DNA of 50,577 bases from Actinomycetes bacterium. GTDB lineage: Bacteria > Actinomycetota > CALGFH01. Where the stretch lies: contig DASYUT010000208.1 in NCBI GenBank assembly GCA_036000965.1, forward strand, positions 1 to 50,577. The letters run 5' to 3'. This document shows, piece by piece, positions 17,004 through 24,978 of this stretch. The position numbers were made by a program, and so were the translations under genes. A model generated the notes under the pieces. That model saw only the letters and a list, made by a program, of their open reading frames with translations. It did not search any database and was not told the origin of the DNA. Positions within the stretch are counted from its first letter, which is position 1. Every line of letters begins with the position of its first letter.

Positions 17004-17987
17004 ATGGCGAACACGACCCCAGACTTCGAGGCTCCGCCCCGGGTGCTCCTGGCCGCGCCCCGCGGCTACTGCGCCGGCGTCGACCGTGCCATCGAGATCG
17101 TCGAGGTCGCCCTACGCACCTACGGCCCGCCGGTGTACGTCCGCAAGCAGATCGTGCACAACCTGCACGTCGTGCGCAGGCTCGAGCGCGAGGGCGCCGT
17201 GTTCGTGGAGGAGCTGGACGAGGTCCCCGAGGGCGCGACCGTGGTGTTCTCGGCCCACGGGGTCGCACCCCAGGTGCACGCCGAGGCCAGGACAAGAGGC
17301 CTCAAGGTCATCGACGCGACCTGCCCCCTGGTCACCAAGGTCCACCAGGAGGCGCGCAAGTTCGCGGCCAAGGGCTACGACATCGTCCTCATCGGCCACG
17401 AGGGCCACGAGGAGGTCGAGGGCACCATGGGCCAGGCCCCCCGCGCCGTCCACCTGGTCGGCGACGCCGGCGAGGCATCCCGGGTCGAAGTCCCCGACCC
17501 GGAGCGGGTCGCCTACCTCACCCAGACCACCCTGTCGGTGGATGAGACGGCCGGGGTGATCGGCACCCTCCGCGAGCGCTTCCCGGTGCTGGCCGGGCCC
17601 CGCTCCGACGACATCTGCTACGCCACCCAGAACCGACAGACCGCGGTCAAGGCGCTGGCCGCCGAATGCGAGCTGATCCTCGTGATCGGGGCCGAGAACT
17701 CCTCCAACTCCAAGCGCCTGGTGGAGGTGGCTCGCGACCACGGCTGCGCCAGCCACCTGATCTCCGAGGCCGCCGCCGTCGACCCGGCCTGGTTCGACGG
17801 GGTCGGCACGGTCGGGGTCACCTCGGGCGCCTCTGCCCCCGACTGGCTGGTCGAGGAGCTGGTCGCCGCCCTCCGCGAGCGCGGCGCGACCGAGGTCCGC
17901 GAGGTCGAGATCGTGCCCGAGGACGTCCACTTCGCCCTGCCCGGCGGCCTGCGCCGCGACGCCGAGGCGCGCGCCACCGGCCGATAG
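17004..17987 (+). CDS. ispH: 4-hydroxy-3-methylbut-2-enyl diphosphate reductase (IspH/LytB)
   Basis: Last enzyme of the MEP isoprenoid pathway; an Fe-S protein reducing HMBPP to IPP and DMAPP. The three cluster cysteines are visible: [12 protein letters not shown] (C23), [11 protein letters not shown] and [10 protein letters not shown]. So are the substrate-binding His residues in [18 protein letters not shown] and [15 protein letters not shown], and the ENSSNSKRL and [13 protein letters not shown] signatures. The length of 327 residues is normal. It stands alone, is divergent from ydbS/ydbT and has its own leaderless-type promoter. The MEP pathway is usual in actinobacteria. Confidence 0.97.
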   Translation: MANTTPDFEAPPRVLLAAPRGYCAGVDRAIEIVEVALRTYGPPVYVRKQIVHNLHVVRRLEREGAVFVEELDEVPEGATVVFSAHGVAPQVHAEARTRGLKVIDATCPLVTKVHQEARKFAAKGYDIVLIGHEGHEEVEGTMGQAPRAVHLVGDAGEASRVEVPDPERVAYLTQTTLSVDETAGVIGTLRERFPVLAGPRSDDICYATQNRQTAVKALAAECELILVIGAENSSNSKRLVEVARDHGCASHLISEAAAVDPAWFDGVGTVGVTSGASAPDWLVEELVAALRERGATEVREVEIVPEDVHFALPGGLRRDAEARATGR

Positions 17988-18128
17988 GACCTCGGTCCGG
18001 GTCTCCCCTGACTGTCGCAGGACAAGACGTGTACTACCGTAGCGACGGACGCGAGTTCGGGGACCGTGCCCGCGCGGAGGCCATTCCGACGGACGCTCCG
18101 ACCCGCTGAGCGCGCAGTGCGCACCCTC

Positions 18129-18216
18129 CTGGGCAGTGAGCAAGACGCTGCTGGGCAGTGAGCAAGACGCTGCTGGGGAGTGAGCAAGACGCTGCTGGGC
18201 AGTGAGCAAGACGCTG
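18129..18216. repeat. Four perfect-to-near-perfect 22-bp tandem repeats
   Basis: The unit CTGGGCAGTGAGCAAGACGC plus TG is repeated four times head to tail; only copy 3 differs (GGGCAG to GGGGAG). It lies in the 319-base gap between ispH and the alcohol dehydrogenase. No spacers and no dyad symmetry within a unit were seen. The remainder of the gap (17988-18306) holds only the dehydrogenase promoter region, with a TACCCT -10 candidate near 18270. Confidence 0.9.
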
Positions 18217-18306
18217 CGGCGGAGGGACCGGCCTGCCGCACGGCGAGGGTTGAGGGGGTCCTGCCTGGTGTTACCCTAGACCGAAAGCGCAGAAAGGGGC
18301 CTCGGG

Positions 18307-19347
18307 ATGCACGCGGTCGTCTACCACGGACCCGGACAGAAGAGCTGGGAGGAGGTCCCGGACCCGAAGATCGAAGACGACGGCGACGCGGTCGTCCGCA
18401 TCACCACGACCACCATCTGCGGCACTGACCTCCACATCCTCAAAGGAGACGTCCCCGCGGTGACGCCGGGACGGATCCTCGGCCACGAGGCCGTGGGCAC
18501 GGTCACGGAGACCGGACCGGCGGTGCGCTCGGTCAAGCCGGGCGACCATGTGCTGCTGTCGTGCATCTCGGCCTGTGGCCGCTGCCGCTACTGCCGGGAG
18601 CGCCGGTACGGCCAGTGCATCGGCGGCGGCGGGTGGATCTTCGGCCACCTGATCGACGGAGTGCAGGCAGAGCTCGCCCGGGTACCGTTTGCCGACACCT
18701 CCACCTATCACGTACCGGCGGGGCTCACCGACGAGCACGTGCTCTACCTTGCTGACATCCTCCCGACCGGCTACGAGGTCGGCGTGCTCAACGGTCAGGT
18801 CCAGCCCGGCGACGTCGTGGCGATCGTCGGCGCCGGTCCGGTCGGGCTCGCCGCGGTGATCGGGGCGCGGCTGTACTCACCTGCCGCGATCATCGCGATC
18901 GACCCCACCCCGAACCGGCGTGACTGGGCCGAGAAGTTCGGTGCCAACGTCGTCGCCACGCCAGAGCAGGCCCGCGCCGAGACCGACCGGCTGACCGACG
19001 GCCTGGGCGCCGACGTGGCCGTGGAGGCGGTCGGCATCCCGGAGACCTTCGAGCAGTGCACGGAGCTGATCCGGGCGGGCGGCCGGGTCGCCAACGTGGG
19101 CGTGCATGGCAAGCCAGCGACCCTGCACCTTGAGTCGCTGTGGATCAAGGACGTCACGATCACGACCGGGCTGGTGGACACGTTCTCGACCCCGACCCTG
19201 CTCAAGACGGTCGCGGCCGGGCAGATCGATCCGACCCGCTTCACCACCCATCGCTTCCCGCTGCACGACGCCATCCAGGCGTACGACACGTTCGCCCGCG
19301 CGAGCGAGACCAACGCCCTCAAGGTGATGCTGACCGCGGAAGGCTAA
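18307..19347 (+). CDS. Zinc-dependent alcohol dehydrogenase (MDR family)
   Basis: NAD(P)-dependent medium-chain alcohol dehydrogenase, 346 residues. Catalytic zinc ligands are C38 (TICGTDLHI) and H60/E61 (GHEAVG). A structural zinc site is given by C90, C93, C96 and C104 in SACGRCRYCRERRYGQC. The Rossmann motif is GAGPVGLAAV near residue 174. The overall sequence (YLADILPTGYEVGVLNG, DVTITTGLVDTFSTPTLL) resembles the group often annotated as secondary or isopropanol-type alcohol dehydrogenases. The ATG has GAAAGGGG about 9 bases upstream. It stands alone between repeat-containing gaps. The substrate is not known. Confidence 0.92.
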   Translation: MHAVVYHGPGQKSWEEVPDPKIEDDGDAVVRITTTTICGTDLHILKGDVPAVTPGRILGHEAVGTVTETGPAVRSVKPGDHVLLSCISACGRCRYCRERRYGQCIGGGGWIFGHLIDGVQAELARVPFADTSTYHVPAGLTDEHVLYLADILPTGYEVGVLNGQVQPGDVVAIVGAGPVGLAAVIGARLYSPAAIIAIDPTPNRRDWAEKFGANVVATPEQARAETDRLTDGLGADVAVEAVGIPETFEQCTELIRAGGRVANVGVHGKPATLHLESLWIKDVTITTGLVDTFSTPTLLKTVAAGQIDPTRFTTHRFPLHDAIQAYDTFARASETNALKVMLTAEG

Positions 19348-19693
19348 GGACGTCACCAGAAGTTCTGCTCGTAACCGAGGTCAGCGACCAAGGCCTTCCC
19401 ATCAAGTTACGGACAGGACTTCTGAGGTGCTGCTTTGCGCGCACAGCTCATAGGATGTGCCGACAGGTCCTGGGTCCGCGACCCGTGATAGTGATCTGAT
19501 CTGCCGCCACCGGCTGCGCCTGTTCGCCCGCGCCGGCGAGGTCGGCGTCACCTGGTGATGGACGGCGCTGTGGGTGCTGACGTCCTGGGGCATGCTGGTG
19601 CCTTGTCAGGGTGCCGTGGGAAGCTCAGTCATCGCGGGAAAGCGCAGACATAGCAGGAAAGCTCAGTCATCACAGGAAGGGAGGCGCTAGCAG
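19348..19693. other. Intergenic region with GGAAAGCTCAGTCAT repeats
   Basis: 346 bases without a convincing gene. Between 19617 and 19680 the phrase GGAAGCTCAGTCATC recurs in variant form (at about 19619, 19637 and 19659). The BNR gene's ribosome site GGAAGGGAGG is at 19675-19684. A short plus-strand stretch near 19503-19555 (RLRLFARAGEVGVTW) may be an eroded coding fragment, but I cannot assign it. Confidence 0.4.
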
Positions 19694-20782
19694 ATGCACA
19701 TCTTGCTGATGGTAGGTACGACCAAGGGGGCGTTCCTGTTCCGGGGCGATGCGGACCGCCAGGGGTTCGAACCGACCGGGCCACACTTCCCGGGCGAGGA
19801 GATCTACGCGCTCGCCTTCGACGGCCGTGCCGGCCGCAGCCGGGTGCTGGCCGGGACCGCGAGCTCCCACTGGGGCTCAGTAGTGCGCTGCTCCGACGAC
19901 CTGGGCCGCACCTGGAGCGACCCGGCCGAGGGCAATGTGCGCTTCCCGGAGGGCACGGGCGCCGCTCTGGCCAGGGTCTGGCAGCTCCAGCCGGCTGGCG
20001 AGCAGCGCCCCGACACCGTGTACGCCGGGGTCGAGCCGGCCGCGCTGTTCCGCTCCGACGACGCCGGCGAGACCTTCGAGCTGGTCCGCGGGCTCTGGGA
20101 CCATCCCCACCGGCCCCACTGGCAGCCCGGGGGCGGCGGCCTCTGCCTCCACACGGTCTTGCCCGACCCGGCCGACCCGGATCGCATCTGGGTCGCGGTC
20201 TCGGCCGCGGGCGTCTACCGGACCGACGACGGGGGCGCATCCTGGCAGGCCCGCAACCATGGGGTGCGCGCCGGCTTCCTGCCCGACCCCCATCCCGAGT
20301 TCGGCCAGTGCGTCCACAAGGTCGCCCAGGCCGCCGGCAGGCCGGACACCCTCTACATGCAGAGCCACGGGGGCCTGTACCGCAGCGACGACGGCGCCGA
20401 GAGCTGGACCGACATCGCCAACGGCGTCCCCAGCGACTTCGGGTTCCCGATGGTGGCCCACCCGGGCGACCCGGACACCGCGTTCGCGATCCCGCTCGAG
20501 TCCGACGGCTTCCGCTGCACCCCCGAGGGCCGGGCCCGCGTGTACCGGACCAAGGACGCGGGCGCGTTCTGGGAGCCGCTCGGCGAGGGGCTGCCCCAGC
20601 ACGACGCCTACCTGACCGTGCTGCGGGACGGGTTCACCACCGACGGCATGAGCCCGGCTGGGCTGTACTTCGGGACCCGCACCGGTCAGGTGTTCGCCTC
20701 GGCCGACGAAGGGGAGCGCTGGCGGCTGGTGGCGGAGTGGCTGCCTCCGGTGCTCTGCGTCAAGGCCGCCGTGCTTCCCTGA
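19694..20782 (+). CDS. BNR/sialidase-like beta-propeller protein
   Basis: 362 residues with at least six Asp-box/BNR motifs: SDDLGRTW, SDDAGETF, TDDGGASW, SDDGAESW, TKDAGAFW and SADEGERW. These are spaced as in a beta-propeller of the sortilin/exo-sialidase fold. It has no signal peptide (MHILLMVGTTKGAFLFRG), so it is probably cytosolic. Catalytic sialidase Arg triads are not evident, so real sialidase activity is doubtful although databases may use that name. The next gene, 2 bases after its stop, encodes a ubiquitin-like protein, and the two must be co-translated. I recall this pair as recurring in actinobacteria, with function unknown. The ATG has a good GGAAGGGAGG ribosome site. Confidence 0.85.
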   Translation: MHILLMVGTTKGAFLFRGDADRQGFEPTGPHFPGEEIYALAFDGRAGRSRVLAGTASSHWGSVVRCSDDLGRTWSDPAEGNVRFPEGTGAALARVWQLQPAGEQRPDTVYAGVEPAALFRSDDAGETFELVRGLWDHPHRPHWQPGGGGLCLHTVLPDPADPDRIWVAVSAAGVYRTDDGGASWQARNHGVRAGFLPDPHPEFGQCVHKVAQAAGRPDTLYMQSHGGLYRSDDGAESWTDIANGVPSDFGFPMVAHPGDPDTAFAIPLESDGFRCTPEGRARVYRTKDAGAFWEPLGEGLPQHDAYLTVLRDGFTTDGMSPAGLYFGTRTGQVFASADEGERWRLVAEWLPPVLCVKAAVLP

Positions 20783-20784
20783 CC

Positions 20785-21066
20785 ATGGCCACCCTCCACC
20801 TGCCGGCCGCGCTCAGCGCCTACGCGGGCGGTCGCAAGCGCGTCGAGGTGGCGCTGCCTGGTCCGGGCACCGTCGCCGCCCTGCTGGAGGCCGTGGGCCG
20901 CGACCACCCGGGCGTCCGCCAGCGGGTGCTCGACGAGCTGGGCGCGCTGCGGCCGCACGTCAACGTGTTCGTGAACGGCGAGAGCGTCCGCTACCTGACG
21001 GGGCTGGCCACCCCCGTCGCCGACGGCGACGAGGTCTGGGTCATCGCGGCCGTCTCCGGCGGCTAA
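20785..21066 (+). CDS. MoaD/ThiS-family ubiquitin-like protein ending in Gly-Gly
   Basis: 93 residues with a beta-grasp pattern (ATLHLPAALSAYAGG..., VNVFVNGESVRYL, DGDEVWVIAAVSGG) and the conserved C-terminal Gly-Gly exposed at the last two positions. In this family the C-terminus is adenylated by an E1-like enzyme and then carries sulfur or forms isopeptide bonds with proteins. No MoaE, MoeB, ThiF or cysteine synthase gene is near, so a molybdopterin role is not indicated by context. It follows the BNR gene by 2 bases and is clearly in the same operon. It may be a sulfur carrier or a protein modifier working with the BNR protein. Confidence 0.88.
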   Translation: MATLHLPAALSAYAGGRKRVEVALPGPGTVAALLEAVGRDHPGVRQRVLDELGALRPHVNVFVNGESVRYLTGLATPVADGDEVWVIAAVSGG

Positions 21067-21177
21067 TGGCCCCCACGCGACAACCTGGACATCCCAGGGT
21101 GGCACGCCCAGGTGCGTGGCACTCCACCTGGCAGAGCAATCGGGCAGGGGCTCCTGAGCGCGCGGCCGGGCAGCCGC

Positions 21178-22224
21178 TCAGACGCTGAAGCGGACGTGCA
21201 GGCAGTCGCCCTCGGCCACGACGTAGGACTTGCCCTCGACCCGGAGCAGGCCCTTGGAGCGGGCCGCGTCCCAGCCGCCGGCCGCCACGACGTCGTCGTA
21301 GGTGGCCACCTCGGCCCGGATGAAGCCGCGCTCGAGGTCGGAGTGGATCCGCCCGGCCGCCTCGGGTGCGGTGGCGCCCCGGCGGACCTCCCAGGCCCGG
21401 GTCTCGTCCTCGCCGGTGGTGAAGAAGGTCTGGAGGTCGAGCAGGCGCCAGGCCGCGCCGACCACCTGGTCCAGGCCGGAGCGCTTGACCCCGTACTCGG
21501 CGAGCAACGCCGACGCCTCGTCGGCGCTCAGCTCGGCCGCCTCCGCCTCGAGCGCGCCGGGCAGGGCGACCGTCGGGATCCTGAGGGCCTCCTCGACCCG
21601 GGCCGCCCGGGCAGCCGCCTCGCCGGCCTGGTCCTCGCCCAGGTTCACGACCGCGAGCACGGGCTTCAGGGTCAGGGGGGAGAAGTTGCGCAGGACCCTC
21701 AGCTCCTCCGGCTCCCAGCGGGCGTCGCGCAGCGCCGTGCCGGTGTCGAGCAGGTCGCGCGCGCGGGCCAGGGTGGCCGCCTCGTGTGCGCCCTCCTTGA
21801 CCCCGGCGCGGGCCTTCCTCGCCGCCTTGTCGGCGCCGCTCGCGATGCTGCCGAGGTCGGCCACGGTCAGCTCGAGCGCGAGGTCGGCGGCGGCGCCCAC
21901 CGGGTCGCCGCCGCCCTCGAACCCGGGCAGGACCATCGCGAGCGCGTCGACCTCGCGCAGGGCGCCGAGCCCCTGGGCCGACAGCCCCGAGCCCTTGGGG
22001 CCGGCCGACAGCCCGGCCACGTCCACGAAGCGCACCTGCACGTAGACCCGCTTGCGGGAGCGTTCGAGGTCGGCGAGCACGTCCACCCTGGGCTCGGGCA
22101 CCGGGACCGCGGCCACGGAGGCCTTGCCGGCCGGCCCGCCCGCTGGGATCCCCGCGCGGGTCAGGGCGTTGAACAGGGTCGTCTTACCCGACATGGGCAA
22201 ACCGACGATGCCGACATCCTTCAT
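21178..22224 (-). CDS. ychF: YchF/OLA1-family P-loop ATPase/GTPase
   Basis: Ribosome-associated Obg-like ATPase, 348 residues. It has a P-loop VGLPMSGKTTLFNAL (unusual Met-Ser where most have Asn-Val), VRFVDVAGLSAGPKGSGL in the switch region, the YchF-typical NLGE in place of NKxD, and a C-terminal TGS domain (HSDLERGFIRAEVATYDD, then KGKSYVV-like ending DCLHVRFSV). The TGS signature residues and ending are normal. ATG 22224 has CAGGAG nine bases upstream and gives the usual MKDVGIVGLP start; an upstream in-frame start at 22266 is less likely. A TAGAAT element on the minus strand (about 22284-22289) is a plausible -10. Confidence 0.92.
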   Translation of the reverse strand: MKDVGIVGLPMSGKTTLFNALTRAGIPAGGPAGKASVAAVPVPEPRVDVLADLERSRKRVYVQVRFVDVAGLSAGPKGSGLSAQGLGALREVDALAMVLPGFEGGGDPVGAAADLALELTVADLGSIASGADKAARKARAGVKEGAHEAATLARARDLLDTGTALRDARWEPEELRVLRNFSPLTLKPVLAVVNLGEDQAGEAAARAARVEEALRIPTVALPGALEAEAAELSADEASALLAEYGVKRSGLDQVVGAAWRLLDLQTFFTTGEDETRAWEVRRGATAPEAAGRIHSDLERGFIRAEVATYDDVVAAGGWDAARSKGLLRVEGKSYVVAEGDCLHVRFSV

Positions 22225-22381
22225 CTGGACGAACTCCTGGGACGAACGCGCCGAATGGTTGAGCACGGCGGCGGAAAGCGAGATTCTACAGGCGCATCAC
22301 TGCTGGTTCGGTGGAGGCTGGGTCCCCCGGCTGGTCTCCACCCGCGCCGCCCGCGGGCCGATACCACCCGGGACAGGCCGG

Positions 22382-23719
22382 ATGGCATCGACCGGCGGGA
22401 ACGAAGGGTTGTCGGGCGGCATCCTCGAAGGGGGCGACGTGGGGGCAGCGCGTGTGGCGCCGGCCGGCCCTGGCCGGGTCCTGCTCGTCGACGACCACCC
22501 CGCCATGCGCGAGGTGCTGCGCTCGCTGCTCGAGGACGTCGGCGGCTGGGAGGTGGTGGGCGAGGCCGACAGCGGCGAGGCCGCGCTCGAGCTGGTCGCC
22601 GCCACCACCCCCGACGTCGTGGTGATGGACTGCAGGATGCCCGGCGGCGGCGGGGTGGCGGCGACCCGGGCGATCACCCACCGGTTCCCAGCCGTGGCGG
22701 TGGTTGCGCACACCGCCTACGCCGACGAGGCGTACGTGCGCGAGATGGTGGCCGCCGGGGCCCGCGGGTACGTGCTCAAGGGGGACAGCCCGGCCGCCAT
22801 CCTCGAGGCACTGGCCGCGGTGAGCCGGGGCGGGGCCCGGCTCTCCACCGAGGTGGCCGGTCCGGCCCTGGACGACCTGCGCGCCCTCTACGAGGCAGCC
22901 CTGGCCCGGAGCGAGGCCCTGCATGCCGAGAACGCCGAGCTGGCCGCTGCGGTCGCGCGCCTCACCGCGGTCGACCGGGCCAAGGACGAGTTTCTCGCCC
23001 TGGTAGGCCACGAGCTGCGCACCCCGGTCACGGTCGTGGTGGGCATGGCCGACACGCTGGCCGCCCGTCCCGAGGTCGCCGGCACCCCCGACGGCCAGGA
23101 GCTGGTGGCTCGCCTGGCTGCCAAGGCCCACCGCCTGGGCGCGCTGGTCGAGCAGCTGCTGGCCGCGAGCGCCTACGCCGTCGGCCGCAGTCCCGCGCTG
23201 ATGACCAGGCCGGTCGCCGTGGCCGAGCTGGTCGCCGAGTGCGTGACGGCCCGGCGCGCGGCCGTGCCGGCGCTCCCGCTGGCCCTGGTCCTGCCCGAGG
23301 CGCCGAGGCCGGTGGCTGCCGACCCCACCGCGCTGCGTGCGGTGCTCGAGGCGCTGCTGGACAACGCGGCCAAGGCCGCCCCGCCGGGCACCGAGGTGAC
23401 CGTCACCGTGGCCCAGCCCGAGGGGTGGACCCGGATCACCGTGACCGACCAGGGGGCCGGGGTGGCCCCGGCCGACCGCGACCGCATCTTCCGGCCTTTC
23501 ACCCAGGTCGACGCCGGCCTTACCCGCCGGGCGGGCGGCCTCGGCCTCGGCCTGTTCCTGGTCAAGCGCCTGGTGGCCGGCATGGGCGGCCGGGTCGAGG
23601 TGGACGACAACCCGGGCGGCGGCGCCTGCTTCACCGTCGAGCTTCCCGACCCGGCGCCTCCCGCCTCGGTACCAGCAACGGTCAGCCCTCCGGCGACCCG
23701 GCTCCCTGGTAGCTGGTAG
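22382..23719 (+). CDS. Soluble hybrid: receiver domain then histidine kinase
   Basis: 445 residues with an N-terminal CheY-like receiver (about 30-155), a coiled-coil linker (about 165-200), HisKA (about 200-265) and HATPase_c (about 330-425). Receiver residues are D37/D38, phospho-acceptor D83 in VVVMDCRMPG, T111 and K133. The kinase H-box is LALVGHELRTPVTV (H210); the N-box is ALLDNAAKAAP; the G-boxes are VTDQGAGVAP and GGLGLGLFLVKRL. There is no transmembrane or sensor domain, so the input probably comes by phosphotransfer or through the receiver. ATG 22382 has a poor ribosome site; the in-frame GTG 22439 has GAAGGGGG just upstream and could be the real start. It is divergent from ychF, and no DNA-binding partner is nearby. 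Confidence 0.88.
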   Translation: MASTGGNEGLSGGILEGGDVGAARVAPAGPGRVLLVDDHPAMREVLRSLLEDVGGWEVVGEADSGEAALELVAATTPDVVVMDCRMPGGGGVAATRAITHRFPAVAVVAHTAYADEAYVREMVAAGARGYVLKGDSPAAILEALAAVSRGGARLSTEVAGPALDDLRALYEAALARSEALHAENAELAAAVARLTAVDRAKDEFLALVGHELRTPVTVVVGMADTLAARPEVAGTPDGQELVARLAAKAHRLGALVEQLLAASAYAVGRSPALMTRPVAVAELVAECVTARRAAVPALPLALVLPEAPRPVAADPTALRAVLEALLDNAAKAAPPGTEVTVTVAQPEGWTRITVTDQGAGVAPADRDRIFRPFTQVDAGLTRRAGGLGLGLFLVKRLVAGMGGRVEVDDNPGGGACFTVELPDPAPPASVPATVSPPATRLPGSW

Positions 23720-23775
23720 CTCCGGCGCCTGGCCCGGGTAGCTCCGGCGACGCGCCTCCGGGTAGCTCCGGCGAC
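23715..23775. repeat. Three GGTAGCTCCGGCG direct repeats
   Basis: Copies at about 23715, 23737 and 23761, 22-24 bases apart, between the convergent histidine kinase and carbinolamine dehydratase genes. The first overlaps the last codons and stop of the kinase gene. Confidence 0.75.
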
Positions 23776-23791
23776 CGCTCCTGCCCGAAGG

Positions 23792-24079
23792 TCAGGGGTT
23801 GGTGGACAGAGACTCGGCGCGCTGGGCGAGTTGGAGGTCGTTCTCGGTGAGGCCGCCCTGGGAGTGGGTGGACAGGGCCAGGGTCACCTTGTTCCAGCGG
23901 ATGTCGATGTCGGGGTGGTGGTTGGCCTCCTCGGCGGCGTCGGCGACCCGGTTCACGAACGCCATTGCCGCGGCGAAGTCGGCGTGCCTGAAGGTCTTGC
24001 TGATCTCGTTGCCGCGCCGCTCCCAACCGGGGAGCGCCTGCAGCCCCTCCTCGATGGCGGCGTCGTCCAGCAGTGGCAT
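23792..24079 (-). CDS. Pterin-4a-carbinolamine dehydratase
   Basis: 95 residues. Dehydrates 4a-hydroxytetrahydrobiopterin-type products and is often found without an aromatic amino-acid hydroxylase in bacteria. The family motif EANHHPDIDIRWNKVTLALSTH carries the active-site His-His-Pro-Asp and the second His. Upstream ALPGWERRGNEISKTFRHADFAAAMAFV matches the canonical start of the fold. ATG 24079 has a strong GAGGAGGAG ribosome site. It is a single-gene unit facing the histidine kinase. No partner hydroxylase gene is in the window. Confidence 0.93.
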   Translation of the reverse strand: MPLLDDAAIEEGLQALPGWERRGNEISKTFRHADFAAAMAFVNRVADAAEEANHHPDIDIRWNKVTLALSTHSQGGLTENDLQLAQRAESLSTNP

Positions 24080-24245
24080 GGCTCCTCCTCGGCGACGACG
24101 GCGGCCTTCCCTGGCTGAGGTGCGTGAGGCCCCGGTCGATTCTGCGCCATCGGCGCGCACGTCGGGTAGGTTCGGCGTCACGAGTCGGGTCGGTTCGGGG
24201 TCACGGACAGGCTCGGGGTCAGCGGGAACCGTCGACCGGATCGGA

Positions 24246-24344
24246 GCGTCCAACCAGCCATGAAGCAGCACTCACACGCCGCCCGAGACCGGGCTCGTCC
24301 CAGTCGACGTAGCGTCCAACCGAACATGAAGCAGCACTCACGCC
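24246..24344. repeat. Duplicated start region of the lipoprotein gene
   Basis: A phrase running from AGCGTCCAACC through ATGAAGCAGCACTCAC occurs twice, at about 24246-24277 and 24311-24341, duplicating the start codon and first codons (MKQHS). Upstream, GTCGGTTCGG(G)GTCACG is also repeated (about 24160-24220). Confidence 0.75.
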
Positions 24345-24760
24345 GCAGCGCGCTGCTCGCCCTGGCGGTCGCCGCGCTCCTCACCGCCTGCGCCGACCCG
24401 GACGCCGGGGGAGCCGGGTCGGGAGGGCAGGCGTCGCCCACCTCGAGCACCGCCACCACAGCAACCAGCGTACCCTCGACCACCGGCGTGCAGCTTCCCT
24501 CCAGCTCTCGGCCCGACCAGCCCGGCGACCAGGTCAAGGTCGTGGTCCGGGGCGTGGTCCGAGAGGGGGTTGAGCCCGGCTGCCGGCTGCTCCAGGTCGA
24601 CCAGGTACAGCGCTGGCTGCTCGTCGGGAGCGGCAAGGACGCTGACAAACTCGTACCCGGCGCCCGGGTCGAGGTCGTGGGCGTGCGCGCCCCGGGGCAG
24701 CTCAGCTACTGCCAGCAGGCCCGCCCCCTGCGGGTGCTCTCGGTCAAGCGACTGCCGTAG
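24326..24760 (+). CDS. Small predicted lipoprotein
   Basis: 144 residues. The signal MKQHSRRSALLALAVAALLTAC has a lipobox LLTAC with Cys near residue 22, then a Ser/Thr/Pro linker to about residue 70. A globular domain of about 75 residues follows (DQVKVVVRGVVREGVEPGCRLLQVD, then YCQQARPLRVLSV) with two Cys that could pair; it resembles small OB-like secreted domains, but no family is recognised. The start was taken at the second of two duplicated ATG sites, because it places the signal peptide at the N-terminus. The first (24260) would add 22 residues rich in Arg. It is likely anchored to the outer face of the membrane. Confidence 0.72.
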   Translation: MKQHSRRSALLALAVAALLTACADPDAGGAGSGGQASPTSSTATTATSVPSTTGVQLPSSSRPDQPGDQVKVVVRGVVREGVEPGCRLLQVDQVQRWLLVGSGKDADKLVPGARVEVVGVRAPGQLSYCQQARPLRVLSVKRLP

Positions 24761-24797
24761 GATCAGCAGGATTCGAGGCTAGTGATGGTCACGCAGA

Positions 24798-24825
24798 CTG
24801 TGCTACACATTTCTACGTAGCACAG
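24798..24825. terminator. 9-bp perfect hairpin, terminator or operator
   Basis: CTGTGCTAC (24798-24806) and GTAGCACAG (24817-24825) enclose a 10-nt A/T-rich loop. It sits between the lipoprotein and the FtsH-like gene, both on the plus strand. It may end the lipoprotein transcript; since there is no T-run, a regulator site for the protease gene is equally possible. Confidence 0.45.
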
Positions 24826-24978
24826 AGCTGAGGAATTTCGTCAAAGCGCTTGAACGCGCTCACACACAGTGGCGGAGTTCCACGATCCGTGGCTTACTTG
24901 TTCCCAGAGTTCGGGAGGGGAAGCGAGGGAGCACCACCCTCGAATTTCCGTCCGGGCCACCCGAGATCGGGAGGCGAC

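Noticed and set aside
19762-19775. GGTTCGAACC resembling a tRNA T-loop
   Set aside because: It lies inside the BNR gene and has no acceptor, D or anticodon stems around it.
19694-20782. True sialidase
   Set aside because: Asp boxes are present but there is no signal peptide and no evident catalytic Arg triad or Tyr/Glu pair.
20785-21066. Molybdopterin synthase small subunit MoaD
   Set aside because: No MoaE or other molybdenum-cofactor gene is adjacent; the partner is a BNR protein, so a specific moaD assignment is not supported despite the molybdoenzyme operon 21 kb away.
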